DNA of 64,000 bases from Bacillus thuringiensis (GCF_022095615.2 NZ_CP155559.1:555501-619500); one strand, 5' to 3'. Positions 27,446 to 36,419 are shown, counted from the first letter of the stretch. A program made the numbers and translations. The notes: generated by a model not told the origin, from the letters alone.

Positions 27446-27489
27446 AATTACAAAATCAATTACAAAACTTACAAAAACTATTTTTACTA

Positions 27490-27506
27490 TTGAAAGCGTT
27501 TTAATA
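27490..27506 (+). promoter_or_regulatory. cre-like site before maeN
   Basis: TTGAAAGCGTTTTAATA fits the CcpA cre consensus except that the C near the 3' end is A. It is 30 bp before the start, consistent with carbon control of malate uptake. Confidence 0.5.
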
Positions 27507-27535
27507 TTGTTATTAAGAAAACAAGGGGGTGCCAT

Positions 27536-28882
27536 ATGGGAATTCAAAAGAATGTGGAAGCGGTATCATTTTCTGGAGGAAATGAAGTACAAAGAGAATC
27601 TTTCGCTTCTAAAATTATGAATGTGAAAATCGGTGTTATACCTTTACCGTTATATGTAGTATTGGCTGCTATTATTTATGGGGCATCTGTATATAATAAA
27701 TTGCCAGCAGATATGATTGGTGGATTTGCAGTTATTATGATCATGGGGATTTTCTTAGGCGATATTGGGATGAGAATTCCAATTTTAAAAAATATCGGCG
27801 GTCCAGCAATACTTTCGTTATTTATTCCATCATTACTTGTATTTTTTAACTGGATGAATCCAGCTTCAATGGAAGCTGCGACTATGTTAATGAAAAAATC
27901 GAACTTTTTATATTTATATATTTCTTGTTTAGTAGTCGGAAGTATTTTAGGAATGAACCGTAAAGTGTTAGTACAAGGTTTCGTTCGTATGTTTATTCCT
28001 TTAGTAGTAGGGACATTAGCTTCTGTAGCAGTAGGATTATTGGTCGGTTCATTATTTGGATTTGAAATGAAGCAGACATTCTTCTTTATCATCGTACCAA
28101 TTGTGAGTGGTGGTATCGGGGAAGGAATTTTACCATTGTCGCTAGCTTATAGTGATATTTTAAATGAATCATCAGCAACGTTTGTATCACAGCTTATTCC
28201 AGCAGCTATTATTGGAAATATGTTCGCAATTGTAAGTGCAGGGTATATGAAGCGTTTAGGTGAGAAGAAACCGGAGCTTAGTGGTAACGGTGTATTAGTT
28301 AAAACAGACAATCAAGCCGAGTTATTAAAAGAACAAAATACAGAGAAGCCAATTGACTTCTCATTAATGGGAGCAGGTTTATTAATTGCGTGTACGTTCT
28401 TCATCTTCGGAGGATTTGCTTCTAAGTTCATCGGTATTCCTGGGGCAATCATTATGATTTTCTCAGCAGCACTTGTGAAATACTTTAAATTAATGCCAGC
28501 AAAAATGGAACAAGGAGCATTCCATTTATATAAATTTATTTCAAAGAATTTAACTTGGCCGTTAATGGTTGGATTAGGATTGTTATATATTCCGTTAAAA
28601 GACGTAGCAGCAGTTCTTTCAGTAGGATATGTTGTTGTGTGCGCGTCGGTTGTTCTTACAATGGTAGCATCAGGTTTTCTTGTAGGGAAAATGATGAAAA
28701 TGTATCCAGTTGAATCAGCAATTGTAACTGGATGTCATAGTGGTTTAGGTGGAACTGGAGATGTTGCTATTTTATCAGCTTCAAACCGAATGGAGTTAAT
28801 GCCGTTTGCGCAAATTTCAACACGTTTAGGCGGGGCAGCAATGGTTGTAACAGCAACAATTTTATTGAAAATGTTTTCATGA
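27536..28882 (+). CDS. maeN: 2-hydroxycarboxylate family carrier, MaeN-like malate/Na+ symporter
   Basis: Transporter of 448 residues with 11-12 hydrophobic segments and two family GGxG reentrant motifs: IVSGGIGEGILPLSLAY in the middle and TGCHSGLGGTGDVAILSASNRMELMPFAQ near the end. These place it in the 2HCT family with CitS, CitP, CimH and MaeN. The gene follows a MalK/MalR-type system and precedes a malic enzyme, so malate is the most probable substrate; citrate carriers belong to the same family. The first 25 residues are hydrophilic, as usual. The ATG follows AAGGGGGTG. Confidence 0.88.
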   Translation: MGIQKNVEAVSFSGGNEVQRESFASKIMNVKIGVIPLPLYVVLAAIIYGASVYNKLPADMIGGFAVIMIMGIFLGDIGMRIPILKNIGGPAILSLFIPSLLVFFNWMNPASMEAATMLMKKSNFLYLYISCLVVGSILGMNRKVLVQGFVRMFIPLVVGTLASVAVGLLVGSLFGFEMKQTFFFIIVPIVSGGIGEGILPLSLAYSDILNESSATFVSQLIPAAIIGNMFAIVSAGYMKRLGEKKPELSGNGVLVKTDNQAELLKEQNTEKPIDFSLMGAGLLIACTFFIFGGFASKFIGIPGAIIMIFSAALVKYFKLMPAKMEQGAFHLYKFISKNLTWPLMVGLGLLYIPLKDVAAVLSVGYVVVCASVVLTMVASGFLVGKMMKMYPVESAIVTGCHSGLGGTGDVAILSASNRMELMPFAQISTRLGGAAMVVTATILLKMFS

Positions 28883-28886
28883 TCAA

Positions 28887-28919
28887 ACAAGCTAGCTATA
28901 TTTATATAGCTAGCTTGTC
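28887..28919. terminator. Stem-loop between maeN and malic enzyme gene
   Basis: ACAAGCTAGCTATA pairs with TATAGCTAGCTTGT. No T-run follows, so it may only attenuate or stabilise the mRNA rather than terminate it. Confidence 0.6.
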
Positions 28920-28941
28920 AAATTAAGGGGAGATTATAAGT

Positions 28942-30141
28942 ATGTTAGAAAGTCAAATTAATGAAAGATCATTATTATTGCATAAAGAATTAGTAGGGAA
29001 AATTGAAATTACAAGTAAAGTAGAAGTAAATTCAGCGGATGATTTAAGCCTGACGTATACACCAGGTGTAGCGGCGTCTTGCAAAGCAATTGCAGCAGAT
29101 GAGGAAACAGTGTATGACTATACAGCACGTGGTAATATGGTGGCAGTTGTCTCAGATGGAACAGCGGTACTTGGTTTAGGGAATATTGGACCGAAAGCGG
29201 CTATGCCTGTTATGGAAGGGAAGAGTATTTTATTTAAGAAATTTGCGAATGTAGATGCTTTCCCGTTATGTTTAGGTACGACTGATGTGGATGAAATCGT
29301 TACCCTTGTGAAAAATTTAGAGCCTACGTTTGCAGGGATTAACTTAGAAGACATTGCGGCACCACGCTGTTTTGAAATTGAAAAGCGATTAAAAGCAGAA
29401 ACGAATATTCCTGTATTCCATGATGATCAACATGGAACAGCTATTGTTGTCTTAGCAGCTGTTATTAATGCATTAAAAGTTGTAAGTAAAAAAATGGATA
29501 ATGTAAAAATTGTTATTAACGGTGCGGGCTCGGCAGGAATCGCAATCGGCAAATTATTATTAAAGGCTGGCGCACAGCGCATTACGTTAGTTAGCTTAGA
29601 AGGTATTGTTTGTGAAGGTGAATCATGGATGAACGAAGCGCAAATTGAAGTTTCAAAAAAGACGAATCGAGAATATGTGCGTGGAACGTTAAAAGAAGCG
29701 ATTCATCAAGCTGATGTTTTTATTGGTGTATCTGCTCCTAACGTATTAACGAAAGAACTTGTACAAATGATGAATGAGAAAGCAATTGTGTTTGCAATGG
29801 CGAATCCAATTCCAGAAATCTTCCCTGAGGATGCATTAAAGGCTGGGGCAGCTGTAGTAGGAACAGGGCGCTCGGATTATGCGAATCAAGTAAACAATGT
29901 ATTGGCGTTCCCAGGAATATTCCGCGGTGCATTAGATGTGCGCGCGACTGATATTACAGAAGAAATGAAATTAGCGGCAGCATATGGGATCGCTAACATT
30001 ATTACGGACGAAGAGCGTAATGCGAATTATGTAATCCCAAATCCGTTAGATAAAAGAGTTGTTCCAAGTGTTGCAGAAGCAGTAGCGAAAGCAGCCGTTG
30101 ATTCAGGTGTGGCGCAAATTACGGAAATACCAAGTTATTAA
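28942..30141 (+). CDS. Malic enzyme (NAD(P)-dependent, decarboxylating)
   Basis: Malic enzyme of 399 residues, the short bacterial type. The N-terminal catalytic domain contains YTPGVAASCKAI, the Lys/Asp active-site region (GLGNIGPKAAMPVMEGKSIL) and metal ligands in FHDDQHGTAIV. The C-terminal Rossmann domain has GAGSAGIAIGKLLL. It converts malate to pyruvate and CO2. Together with the MaeN-like carrier it lets the cell use external malate. Cofactor preference is not certain: the B. subtilis YtsJ type of this length prefers NADP. AAGGGGAG precedes the ATG, and a strong terminator ends the region. Confidence 0.92.
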   Translation: MLESQINERSLLLHKELVGKIEITSKVEVNSADDLSLTYTPGVAASCKAIAADEETVYDYTARGNMVAVVSDGTAVLGLGNIGPKAAMPVMEGKSILFKKFANVDAFPLCLGTTDVDEIVTLVKNLEPTFAGINLEDIAAPRCFEIEKRLKAETNIPVFHDDQHGTAIVVLAAVINALKVVSKKMDNVKIVINGAGSAGIAIGKLLLKAGAQRITLVSLEGIVCEGESWMNEAQIEVSKKTNREYVRGTLKEAIHQADVFIGVSAPNVLTKELVQMMNEKAIVFAMANPIPEIFPEDALKAGAAVVGTGRSDYANQVNNVLAFPGIFRGALDVRATDITEEMKLAAAYGIANIITDEERNANYVIPNPLDKRVVPSVAEAVAKAAVDSGVAQITEIPSY

Positions 30142-30146
30142 TAGCT

Positions 30147-30178
30147 AAAAGCAGTGCCTAAAAAGGCACTGCTTTTTT
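30147..30178 (+). terminator. Rho-independent terminator after malic enzyme
   Basis: AAAAGCAGTGCC pairs with GGCACTGCTTTT around TAAAAA, with T-run. Confidence 0.9.
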
Positions 30179-30234
30179 GAGATAAGAAATCAAAATAATG
30201 AAGAAGTGTAAAAGTATTTATTTGTGTTTCTCCA

Positions 30235-30318
30235 CTATTTATTTAATTCCATTGCAACTTGTTTACCATTTACTAAAACCTCAGTTACTGCTACGATCAC
30301 TTCTATCATTTTTTTCAT
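30235..30318 (-). CDS. 27-residue peptide, copy 2 of a duplicated small-gene cassette
   Basis: Minus-strand 27-codon frame, MKKMIEVIVAVTEVLVNGKQ then VAMELNK, with a GAGGAGAGATGAG ribosome site. It is the paralogue of 17922-18005: same length, 21 of 27 residues identical by eye, same upstream spacing and promoter. The downstream flank is also related in both copies (GAGATAAG...ATCAAAA...ATGAAGAAGT on plus). Each copy sits just after the terminator of a transport or metabolic operon. Function unknown. Confidence 0.7.
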   Translation of the reverse strand: MKKMIEVIVAVTEVLVNGKQVAMELNK

Positions 30319-30351
30319 CTCTCATCTCTCCTCGTGTCATTTCTTACTTTA

Positions 30352-30415
30352 AGTATAAGAGAAGAGAGATACTTCAACTATCGAAGTATATGACGTAGAA
30401 ATTACATTGTTGTAA
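30352..30415 (-). promoter_or_regulatory. Activator-type promoter for peptide copy 2
   Basis: Minus-strand TATACT (30352-30357) with TTACAACAATGTAA 44 bp upstream (30402-30415), matching the arrangement at 18046-18109. The shared TTCGATAGTTG stretch and the AAAGTAAGAAATGA start region are also conserved. Confidence 0.65.
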
Positions 30416-30438
30416 GAAAATGTTTTAGTTTTGTCACT

Positions 30439-30963
30439 TTACTCAGCAGTAATTACAAACTGATCATAATATTTTTCATTCACATATATATTTAATACCC
30501 ATAATCCAGATGAAGGTAGTGACATAGTGAGAGGGAGTTCGTTTGTAGTAGAGTCTATTGTATTTGAAGTAGTCCAAGTTTGTTTGGAATTTTCTTGTTG
30601 ATAGAGTACTGGTGTCGGAGTTACAGATCCTTGTTTTAGTGCAATAATAGATAGTTTTCCAGTTGGCATTTCAGGATCTAAAAAGTACCACATAATCTCA
30701 TTTAGTTTCTTTGCGACAACAATGGTATCAGCCATTGCGATTTTTCCTTCGATGCCTTTTAAAGGTATTTTTCCATCTACGAATGATGGAGGTTCTTCCC
30801 AATTTACATCTTTTAAAACGCTAAGATGAAAGAAGGAAGGTACGTTAACTTGATTGGATGACGTTGAGATGGCTTCTTTTTTAGGTACTTTGGAATCTGG
30901 TTGTGTTTGTGTGCATCCAGTGATGAGGAAGGAGAAAAGTAGCATAGTTCCGATTTTTTTCAT
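30439..30963 (-). CDS. Lipoprotein of unknown function (DUF4871-like)
   Basis: Lipoprotein of 174 residues. The signal peptide ends in a lipobox (LITGC, Cys 17) followed by a polar linker, then a mostly beta-sheet domain (about 45-170) rich in aromatic residues (GLWVLNIYVNEKYYDQFVIT near the end). It resembles Bacillus DUF4871 proteins, with no known activity. It is monocistronic and converges on nothing obvious. The ATG has TAGGAGTGTGG before it. Assignment to a domain family is from memory of the pattern, not a search. Confidence 0.7.
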   Translation of the reverse strand: MKKIGTMLLFSFLITGCTQTQPDSKVPKKEAISTSSNQVNVPSFFHLSVLKDVNWEEPPSFVDGKIPLKGIEGKIAMADTIVVAKKLNEIMWYFLDPEMPTGKLSIIALKQGSVTPTPVLYQQENSKQTWTTSNTIDSTTNELPLTMSLPSSGLWVLNIYVNEKYYDQFVITAE

Positions 30964-31034
30964 GGTGCCACACTCCTAATTTTTATTGTTAGTGTAATTG
31001 TATTTGCTAGAAAGCGGGACAATTCCTTTAAAAC

Positions 31035-31080
31035 GTCAAAAGAGGTCGTAATTTTTGTACGACCTCTTTTGACATTTTTT
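31035..31080. terminator. Rho-independent terminator downstream of the EamA gene
   Basis: GTCAAAAGAGGTCGTA pairs with TACGACCTCTTTTGAC. On the minus strand it lies right after the EamA stop; the plus side also ends in TTTTTT. Confidence 0.85.
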
Positions 31081-32005
31081 ATATTCGTTCAGTTGAAAAG
31101 GTTGGTTCTCTCTCTTTTTGGGGCATTGTTAAGAAAATAACAGAAAGAACGATACAGACGCCACCTAATAATTGATAGGCTCCAAAAGATTCATTTAGCC
31201 AAGCGATTGAAACAATGGCAGCTACAAGTGGTTCAATGCTAGATAAAATACTTGTCTCTGTTGCTGCTAAATATTTCAGACTACCGATATAAAGAAGGAA
31301 AGAAAGAGTGCCACTTATGATGATAAGAATAAGCATAGAAAAAGTTTTTGGTGTAAAAGTATGTGAAAGCTGATTCCATCCAAACGAACGATTACAAATA
31401 AGCAGGCCGATGCCTCCAATTAACATCCCCCAGCCAATTACTACAGTTGTTCCGCATTCTTTAATAAGAGAAGCTGGATGAAGGGTATAAAAGGCAAAGC
31501 CAAGTGCTGTTAATAGGCCAAAAATAATGGCTTCTTTCGATAAAACAATATTTTCAATTGAACCGTTTGTAATAATAAAGTACGTCCCCGTTAGCGCAGT
31601 TATAATTGCGAGTAGTTGCAGAGAAGCAGGGAATTTGCGTTGTTCAAATGCGACATAAATGGTAATAAGAACAGGACCTAGAAATTGAAATAATGTCGCT
31701 GTGACCGCGTTACTAATATGAACCGTTTCGATAAAGGCGTATTGTGCACCAAGCATGCCGAGAATAGAGAAAATAATAAGTTGTATAGAATATCTAGGAT
31801 GTTTCCAAATTTGAAATATGTTTTGTTTCTTTATAAGTAAGAAAGATAAAATAAATATTCCCGCAAGCAACAAGCGAATTGTTAAAAAATCAATTGATGA
31901 TACGTTAGTATGTTGAAATAGCCACTGAATCATCGGGCCAGATAATCCCCATAAGGTAGCTCCTGTAATAATCATAATGAGTCCAATCCGTCTACTATTG
32001 TTCAT
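31079..32005 (-). CDS. EamA/DMT-family exporter
   Basis: Drug/metabolite transporter of about 308 residues with ten predicted helices in two EamA repeats (GATLWGLSGPMIQWLF at the N-terminus, SSIEPLVAAIVSIAWLNESF in the second repeat). The preferred start is the ATG at 32005, 10 bp after AGGAG; ATG 32011 is an alternative. Such carriers export amino acids or other metabolites. The gene is divergent from a MocR regulator 120 bp away, which probably controls it. Pairs of this type often handle amino acids or vitamin B6-related compounds; the substrate is not readable here. Confidence 0.85.
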   Translation of the reverse strand: MNNSRRIGLIMIITGATLWGLSGPMIQWLFQHTNVSSIDFLTIRLLLAGIFILSFLLIKKQNIFQIWKHPRYSIQLIIFSILGMLGAQYAFIETVHISNAVTATLFQFLGPVLITIYVAFEQRKFPASLQLLAIITALTGTYFIITNGSIENIVLSKEAIIFGLLTALGFAFYTLHPASLIKECGTTVVIGWGMLIGGIGLLICNRSFGWNQLSHTFTPKTFSMLILIIISGTLSFLLYIGSLKYLAATETSILSSIEPLVAAIVSIAWLNESFGAYQLLGGVCIVLSVIFLTMPQKEREPTFSTERI

Positions 32006-32125
32006 GATCATGCATCTCCTCTCGAGTATTTGATTTTTTATGTGTGACATGATAAAAGGAATTATATATAACTTCTGGTACTGTAAAAAGTATCAGATTT
32101 TAGTTTTATTAAGGGGTCAGATATT

Positions 32126-33526
32126 ATGTTAGAATTAACGCCTAATTTAAATACGAAAAGTAAAATAGCATTGTACGTGCAATTGTATGAGTATATAAAA
32201 CAAGAGATTAAAGATGGAACGATTCCGGCCTTTACAAAATTACCTGCAAAGAGAAAGCTGGCAAGCTATTTACAAGTGAGTAAAAATACAGTAGAAGCGG
32301 CTTACGAGCAATTGCTTGCAGAAGGTTATATTGAGTCGGCATCGAGAAAAGGTTATTTTGTATGTAAAGTTGAACAAATGATTTATGTAGAAGGAAGCGA
32401 AGAGAAAGTAGAAGAAGTACCGTTTCGGGAGGAGAACTATAAATTTGATTTCACCCAAACAGGAGTTGATACGAATACTTTTCCGTTCACTATGTACCGC
32501 AAGCTTATAAATGATGTATGGCAGCCACATAATAATGAGTTGCTTTTTCTTGGACACCCTCAAGGGGAATTGAGCTTAAGGGAGGAAATTGCGAATTATT
32601 TGTATGAATCTAGAGGTGTACGTTGTTCAGCTAGCCAAATTGTATTAGGGGCGGGAACACAAATATTAGTAAAGCTACTGTTTCAATTGTTAAAGGGAAG
32701 CAATTATGCAGTTGAAAACCCAGGTTATCATAGGAAAATGGTCGTTTTTGAACAGGGTGAAAAAAAGGTTCAAATGTTGTCTTTAGATAAGGATGGAATT
32801 TGTATGGAGGAGTTAGAAAATAGTGATGCAAATGTTGTATTTGTAACTCCTTCTCATCAATTTCCATATGGAATGATTATGCCTATTACGAGAAGGACAC
32901 AGCTTTTACAATGGGCGAAGAAAGAAGAAGACAGGTATATTATTGAAGATGATTACGATAGTGAATTTCGTTATTCAGGAAAGCCAATTCCAGCACTACA
33001 AGGGTTAGATACAGATGGGAAAGTTATTTATATGGGGACGCTATCAAAAGCTTTGTTGCCCTCATTACGGATGAGCTATATAGTATTACCGAAGAATTTA
33101 ATTAAAAAGTATCAAAAGGAATATTTGTTTTATACACAAAGTGTTTCAAGAATGGACCAAGAAGTGATTAGAAAGTTTTTAAATGAAGGCTATTGGGAAA
33201 AACATATTCATAAAATGCGTGTCGTCTATCGGAAAAAGAGGGATCGACTTGTTTTTGAAATAGAGAAGTATTTCTCTAATCGTGTTGAAGTGATAGGCGA
33301 AGATTCGGGATTACACATTTTATTAAAAGTGCATAATGGAATGCGAGAAGAAGAACTAATTAAAGAAGCTGCGAAATATAGTATTAAACTATATCCTGCT
33401 TCTACGTACTATAAAGACGGTACTGCGCCTGAAAATGTAGTTTTACTTGGGTTTGCGATTTTATCAGAAGAAGAACTTGCGAAAGCGATTCAACTATTAA
33501 ATATAGCGTGGTTTAGAAGAAAGTAA
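32126..33526 (+). CDS. MocR-family regulator (GntR helix-turn-helix fused to aminotransferase)
   Basis: Protein of 466 residues. N-terminal GntR-type winged helix (about 10-80: LYEYIKQEIKDGTIPAF, LPAKRKLASYLQVSKNTV) joined to a fold-type I aminotransferase domain (about 105-460) with the PLP lysine motif MGTLSKALLPSLRMSY and DDYDSEFRY. MocR proteins use bound PLP or its amino-acid adduct as a signal. The neighbouring divergent EamA exporter is the likely target. PdxR and GabR are known examples, but neither pdxS/T nor gab genes are adjacent, so no symbol is assigned. Confidence 0.9.
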   Translation: MLELTPNLNTKSKIALYVQLYEYIKQEIKDGTIPAFTKLPAKRKLASYLQVSKNTVEAAYEQLLAEGYIESASRKGYFVCKVEQMIYVEGSEEKVEEVPFREENYKFDFTQTGVDTNTFPFTMYRKLINDVWQPHNNELLFLGHPQGELSLREEIANYLYESRGVRCSASQIVLGAGTQILVKLLFQLLKGSNYAVENPGYHRKMVVFEQGEKKVQMLSLDKDGICMEELENSDANVVFVTPSHQFPYGMIMPITRRTQLLQWAKKEEDRYIIEDDYDSEFRYSGKPIPALQGLDTDGKVIYMGTLSKALLPSLRMSYIVLPKNLIKKYQKEYLFYTQSVSRMDQEVIRKFLNEGYWEKHIHKMRVVYRKKRDRLVFEIEKYFSNRVEVIGEDSGLHILLKVHNGMREEELIKEAAKYSIKLYPASTYYKDGTAPENVVLLGFAILSEEELAKAIQLLNIAWFRRK

Positions 33527-33559
33527 AAAAACATCCTCATACACGAGAGGATGTTTTTT
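33525..33559. terminator. Bidirectional terminator between MocR and GNAT genes
   Basis: AAAAACATCCTC pairs with GAGGATGTTTTT (AC-rich loop), with A/T runs on both sides for the convergent genes. Confidence 0.88.
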
Positions 33560-33560
33560 A

Positions 33561-34073
33561 TTATTTATTTTCATCTAAGAATAAGACCATATGCTCTTCG
33601 TCCCAATATTGTCCGTTATATTTTAATGAACGTTCTTGTACACCGAATGTTTTAAAGCCTAATGATTCATAAAGTTTTTTTGCTCCATCGTTGCCAACAA
33701 CAACATCAAGCATAACTTGTTCTACTTCTAAAGATTTAGCAAGTTCAAGACATTCTTTAATAAGTGCTTTTCCTGCTCCAAGTCCACGTGCTTTTGGAGA
33801 CACATATACAGAACCGATTTTAGCTTTATGTTCCTGTTTTACATATGGTTTCGTTTCCAGTGTTGCAACCCCGATTAATTGTCCATCTTTAAATGCACCT
33901 AGTGTATAGTTTTCATCTTGTGCTAATTTTTGTGCTTTATATTCAATCGCACACTCTTTATTAATAATATCTTCATAAGAAGAGCTGAAAGCTTCAGGGT
34001 TTTGCTTTAATCCTTCTACACGAAGTTCTAAGTAAATTTCCGCTTCGTCTTTTGTTAATACATGGATATCCAA
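33561..34073 (-). CDS. GNAT acetyltransferase (paralogue 1)
   Basis: GNAT N-acetyltransferase of 170 residues. The acetyl-CoA binding motif A is VSPKARGLGAGKALIKECLE (about residues 87-106), and motif B is YESLGFKTFGVQERSLK. The start is TTG at 34073, with GGAGG 9 bp upstream; no ATG is available. It closely resembles the gene at 37307-37813, with the same C-terminal EEHMVLFL. The acceptor is unknown; small-molecule or antibiotic acetylation are both possible in this family. Confidence 0.88.
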   Translation of the reverse strand: MDIHVLTKDEAEIYLELRVEGLKQNPEAFSSSYEDIINKECAIEYKAQKLAQDENYTLGAFKDGQLIGVATLETKPYVKQEHKAKIGSVYVSPKARGLGAGKALIKECLELAKSLEVEQVMLDVVVGNDGAKKLYESLGFKTFGVQERSLKYNGQYWDEEHMVLFLDENK

Positions 34074-34171
34074 TTATATCACCCTCCAAATCTTTGCAAA
34101 TGTACCTTTATTTTATATTGAAATAAGAATAATTTCAAAAGGTTAGCTTATATGAGCTGATTTTATGAACA

Positions 34172-34207
34172 AAATAACACCAGTAGTGTTTACTACTACT
34201 GGTGTTT
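34172..34207 (-). terminator. Terminator of two-component operon (minus)
   Basis: On the minus strand AACACCAGTAGTAGT pairs with ACTACTGGTGTT, followed by ATTTTGTT, just after the kinase stop. Confidence 0.8.
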
Positions 34208-34218
34208 TCACACGCATC

Positions 34219-35682
34219 TTATTCAAAAGGTAGCTCGATTATAAAGTTTGTTCCTACTCCTATTTGGCTTGTTACTAGAATGGAACCGTTATGTAATTCC
34301 ACAATTTCTTTTGCAACAGCTAGCCCGATACCTTTTCCTCCAGTAGCTCTCGTTCTGGATTTATCAACACGATAAAAACGATCAAAAATATGTGAGATAT
34401 CTTCTTCAGGAATACCTTCTCCTTCATCGTCTACACTTATTGTAAAAGAATCTGTTTCCGTGAGTACACGTATCGTAATAGATGTGTTTTCTGGCGAATG
34501 TTGATAAGCATTGTGTAATAAATTTAACATAACTTGTTCCATACGTCTTTCGTCTATGCAAACTTCTAAATTATCTTTGCAATATACATGGAGTTTCATT
34601 TGTTTGTTAGTTAATGTTGTTTTTGTTTTTTCAACCATTCGTTCTAAAAATGGTTTAAGGATCACTTTTTGTTTTTTTATAATAAACTGATGTTGTTCTA
34701 ATTGCACTAGCATAAATAAATCTTGGACGAGATCGGTTACACTATCTGTTTCATCCTCAATGATCTGTAAGTATTCTTCACGCTCTTCTTTCGTTAAAGA
34801 GTCCCTCTTTGCTACCTTCGCATAACCTTTCATATAGGTCAATGGAGTTAATAGTTCATGGGCAACACTAGCAAGAAATTCACTTCGCTCTTTTTTCATA
34901 TAGGTAAGTTCACTCGATAAATCTTCAATCGTTTTTGCTAAACTTCCAAGTTCATCATTTCGTTTAATACCTAATTGAATTGGCTTGTTTAATTTTGACA
35001 TTTTTTCTGTTGCCTTCTTCATTTTTATAAGTGGTTCTGTAATAACACGAGAAAAAACAAAGACAGAAATAGTCGTTAAAATAACTGTCAAAACACTAAT
35101 GATAAGAAATTGGTTCATGAGTTTAATTAACATATTTTCTAAGAAAGATGTTTTTAATAACATATATAACTTACCTTGAAATCCTTGTGCTTCCAGAGGG
35201 CTTACTGTTGAGATGAATTTTGACTTTTTCCAGTTTTTTTCGACAATCAATCCACCTTTTGGAATAGTCTCTGTTTTACAAGTAAGTTGTTTTTGCATTT
35301 CTTTCGTTACGGGTTCTGAGGTAGAAATAATTTTGCCGTTATCGTCCGTTATAATGATAGCTATATCAGAGTTGGCAATTAATTCTGATTTAACTAAGTT
35401 TTCAGCTGCATCCGCGATATCGAATTCAGGGTACACAGGGCGTTTAGGACTTTTATTGTATTCAGCGCGTTCGGTGTGTTTCTTTTGTTTAGAATATTCA
35501 GCCCACCTTGCGCGTTTTGTAATTTCGTTACTATAGCGATTACCTTTTTCTAAAAGAGCAAGTGTTTCTTCCTTAATGCGCATTTTTGAAATACTTTTAT
35601 AAAAGGATACGAAAGCAATTGTTTCAATACATAAAGCTAATATTAAAAAGTATGTCCCAATTTTAAGTGAAAGTTTACTCAT
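34219..35682 (-). CDS. Sensor histidine kinase, OmpR-system type
   Basis: Membrane kinase of 487 residues. TM1 (about 7-27), extracellular sensor (about 30-175) including a strongly basic stretch near 55-80, TM2 (about 185-207), HAMP (about 208-260), HisKA with His 275 (FLASVAHELLTPLTYMKGY), and HATPase motifs (LLHNAYQHSPENT, DDEGEGI, IFDRFYRVDKSR, GGKGIGLAV). It follows its response regulator after 65 bp, with a hairpin between the two. The signal is unknown. The SVAHELLTPLTYMKGY start of HisKA is similar to B. subtilis ResE/YkoH-type kinases but is not enough for a name. Confidence 0.9.
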   Translation of the reverse strand: MSKLSLKIGTYFLILALCIETIAFVSFYKSISKMRIKEETLALLEKGNRYSNEITKRARWAEYSKQKKHTERAEYNKSPKRPVYPEFDIADAAENLVKSELIANSDIAIIITDDNGKIISTSEPVTKEMQKQLTCKTETIPKGGLIVEKNWKKSKFISTVSPLEAQGFQGKLYMLLKTSFLENMLIKLMNQFLIISVLTVILTTISVFVFSRVITEPLIKMKKATEKMSKLNKPIQLGIKRNDELGSLAKTIEDLSSELTYMKKERSEFLASVAHELLTPLTYMKGYAKVAKRDSLTKEEREEYLQIIEDETDSVTDLVQDLFMLVQLEQHQFIIKKQKVILKPFLERMVEKTKTTLTNKQMKLHVYCKDNLEVCIDERRMEQVMLNLLHNAYQHSPENTSITIRVLTETDSFTISVDDEGEGIPEEDISHIFDRFYRVDKSRTRATGGKGIGLAVAKEIVELHNGSILVTSQIGVGTNFIIELPFE

Positions 35683-35711
35683 TTTCTCACCATACCTTAT
35701 TTCATATAAAG

Positions 35712-35740
35712 GGTCAGTGGTATACTATTGTCCACTGACC
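35712..35740 (-). terminator. Intra-operon stem-loop between regulator and kinase
   Basis: GGTCAGTGG pairs perfectly with CCACTGACC across an 11-nt loop in the 65-bp gap. On the minus strand it is followed by CTTTATAT, a weak tail, so partial termination or mRNA processing is plausible. Confidence 0.5.
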
Positions 35741-35747
35741 GAAGTAA

Positions 35748-36419
35748 TTATTCACTTTTCCATTTATATCCGACTTTATAGACAGTTTCTAAGTAATCTT
35801 CAACTGGAAATCCTTTTTTACGTAATTTATCACGGATATTGCGAATATGTGAATCGATTGTTCTATATTCAATGTCTGTTTCATAACCCCAAATTTTTTC
35901 GATTAAATCATCTCGGCTATAAGCGCGGTTTGTATTTTGTAAGAATAGTCCAAGTAACGAAAATTCGATAGGTGTCAGTGAGATTTTTTCATCATAAACT
36001 GTGACAGTATGTTTCGTTTTATCCCACTCGATACCATTGAAGCTAACAAATCCATCTTTCTTTGTACGACGTAATATAGCCTCGATTCGTGCGACTAATA
36101 CATGCTCATCAAATGGTTTTGTAATATAGTCATCTGCGCCCATAGTAAGACCTTTCACCATATCGTAATTTTGATTACGAGCTGTTAGCATAATGATTGG
36201 AACGTTGGAAATTTGACGGATTTGATAGCAAGTATCCCATCCATCCATATTCGGCATCATAACATCTAACAAAATAATATCGAAGTCTTTTTGTTCTATT
36301 AATTTTAGTGCTTCAAGGCCAGAGGTAGCTTTCATACAAAAATAGCCACGAGGACTTAAGAACAGATCTAATAATCTTAACATGCGTTCTTCATCGTCTA
36401 CTAATAAAATTTTCACCAT
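35748..36419 (-). CDS. OmpR-family response regulator
   Basis: Response regulator of 223 residues with D8/D9, phosphorylation site Asp 52 (IILLDVMMPNMDGW), YITKPF and a C-terminal winged helix ending VYKVGYKWKSE. I start at the ATG at 36419 with GGGGTG upstream; a GTG at 36431 is in frame but lies within that ribosome site. Operon with the kinase downstream on the minus strand. Divergent from a small membrane-protein gene at 36750, a conceivable target. Confidence 0.9.
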   Translation of the reverse strand: MVKILLVDDEERMLRLLDLFLSPRGYFCMKATSGLEALKLIEQKDFDIILLDVMMPNMDGWDTCYQIRQISNVPIIMLTARNQNYDMVKGLTMGADDYITKPFDEHVLVARIEAILRRTKKDGFVSFNGIEWDKTKHTVTVYDEKISLTPIEFSLLGLFLQNTNRAYSRDDLIEKIWGYETDIEYRTIDSHIRNIRDKLRKKGFPVEDYLETVYKVGYKWKSE

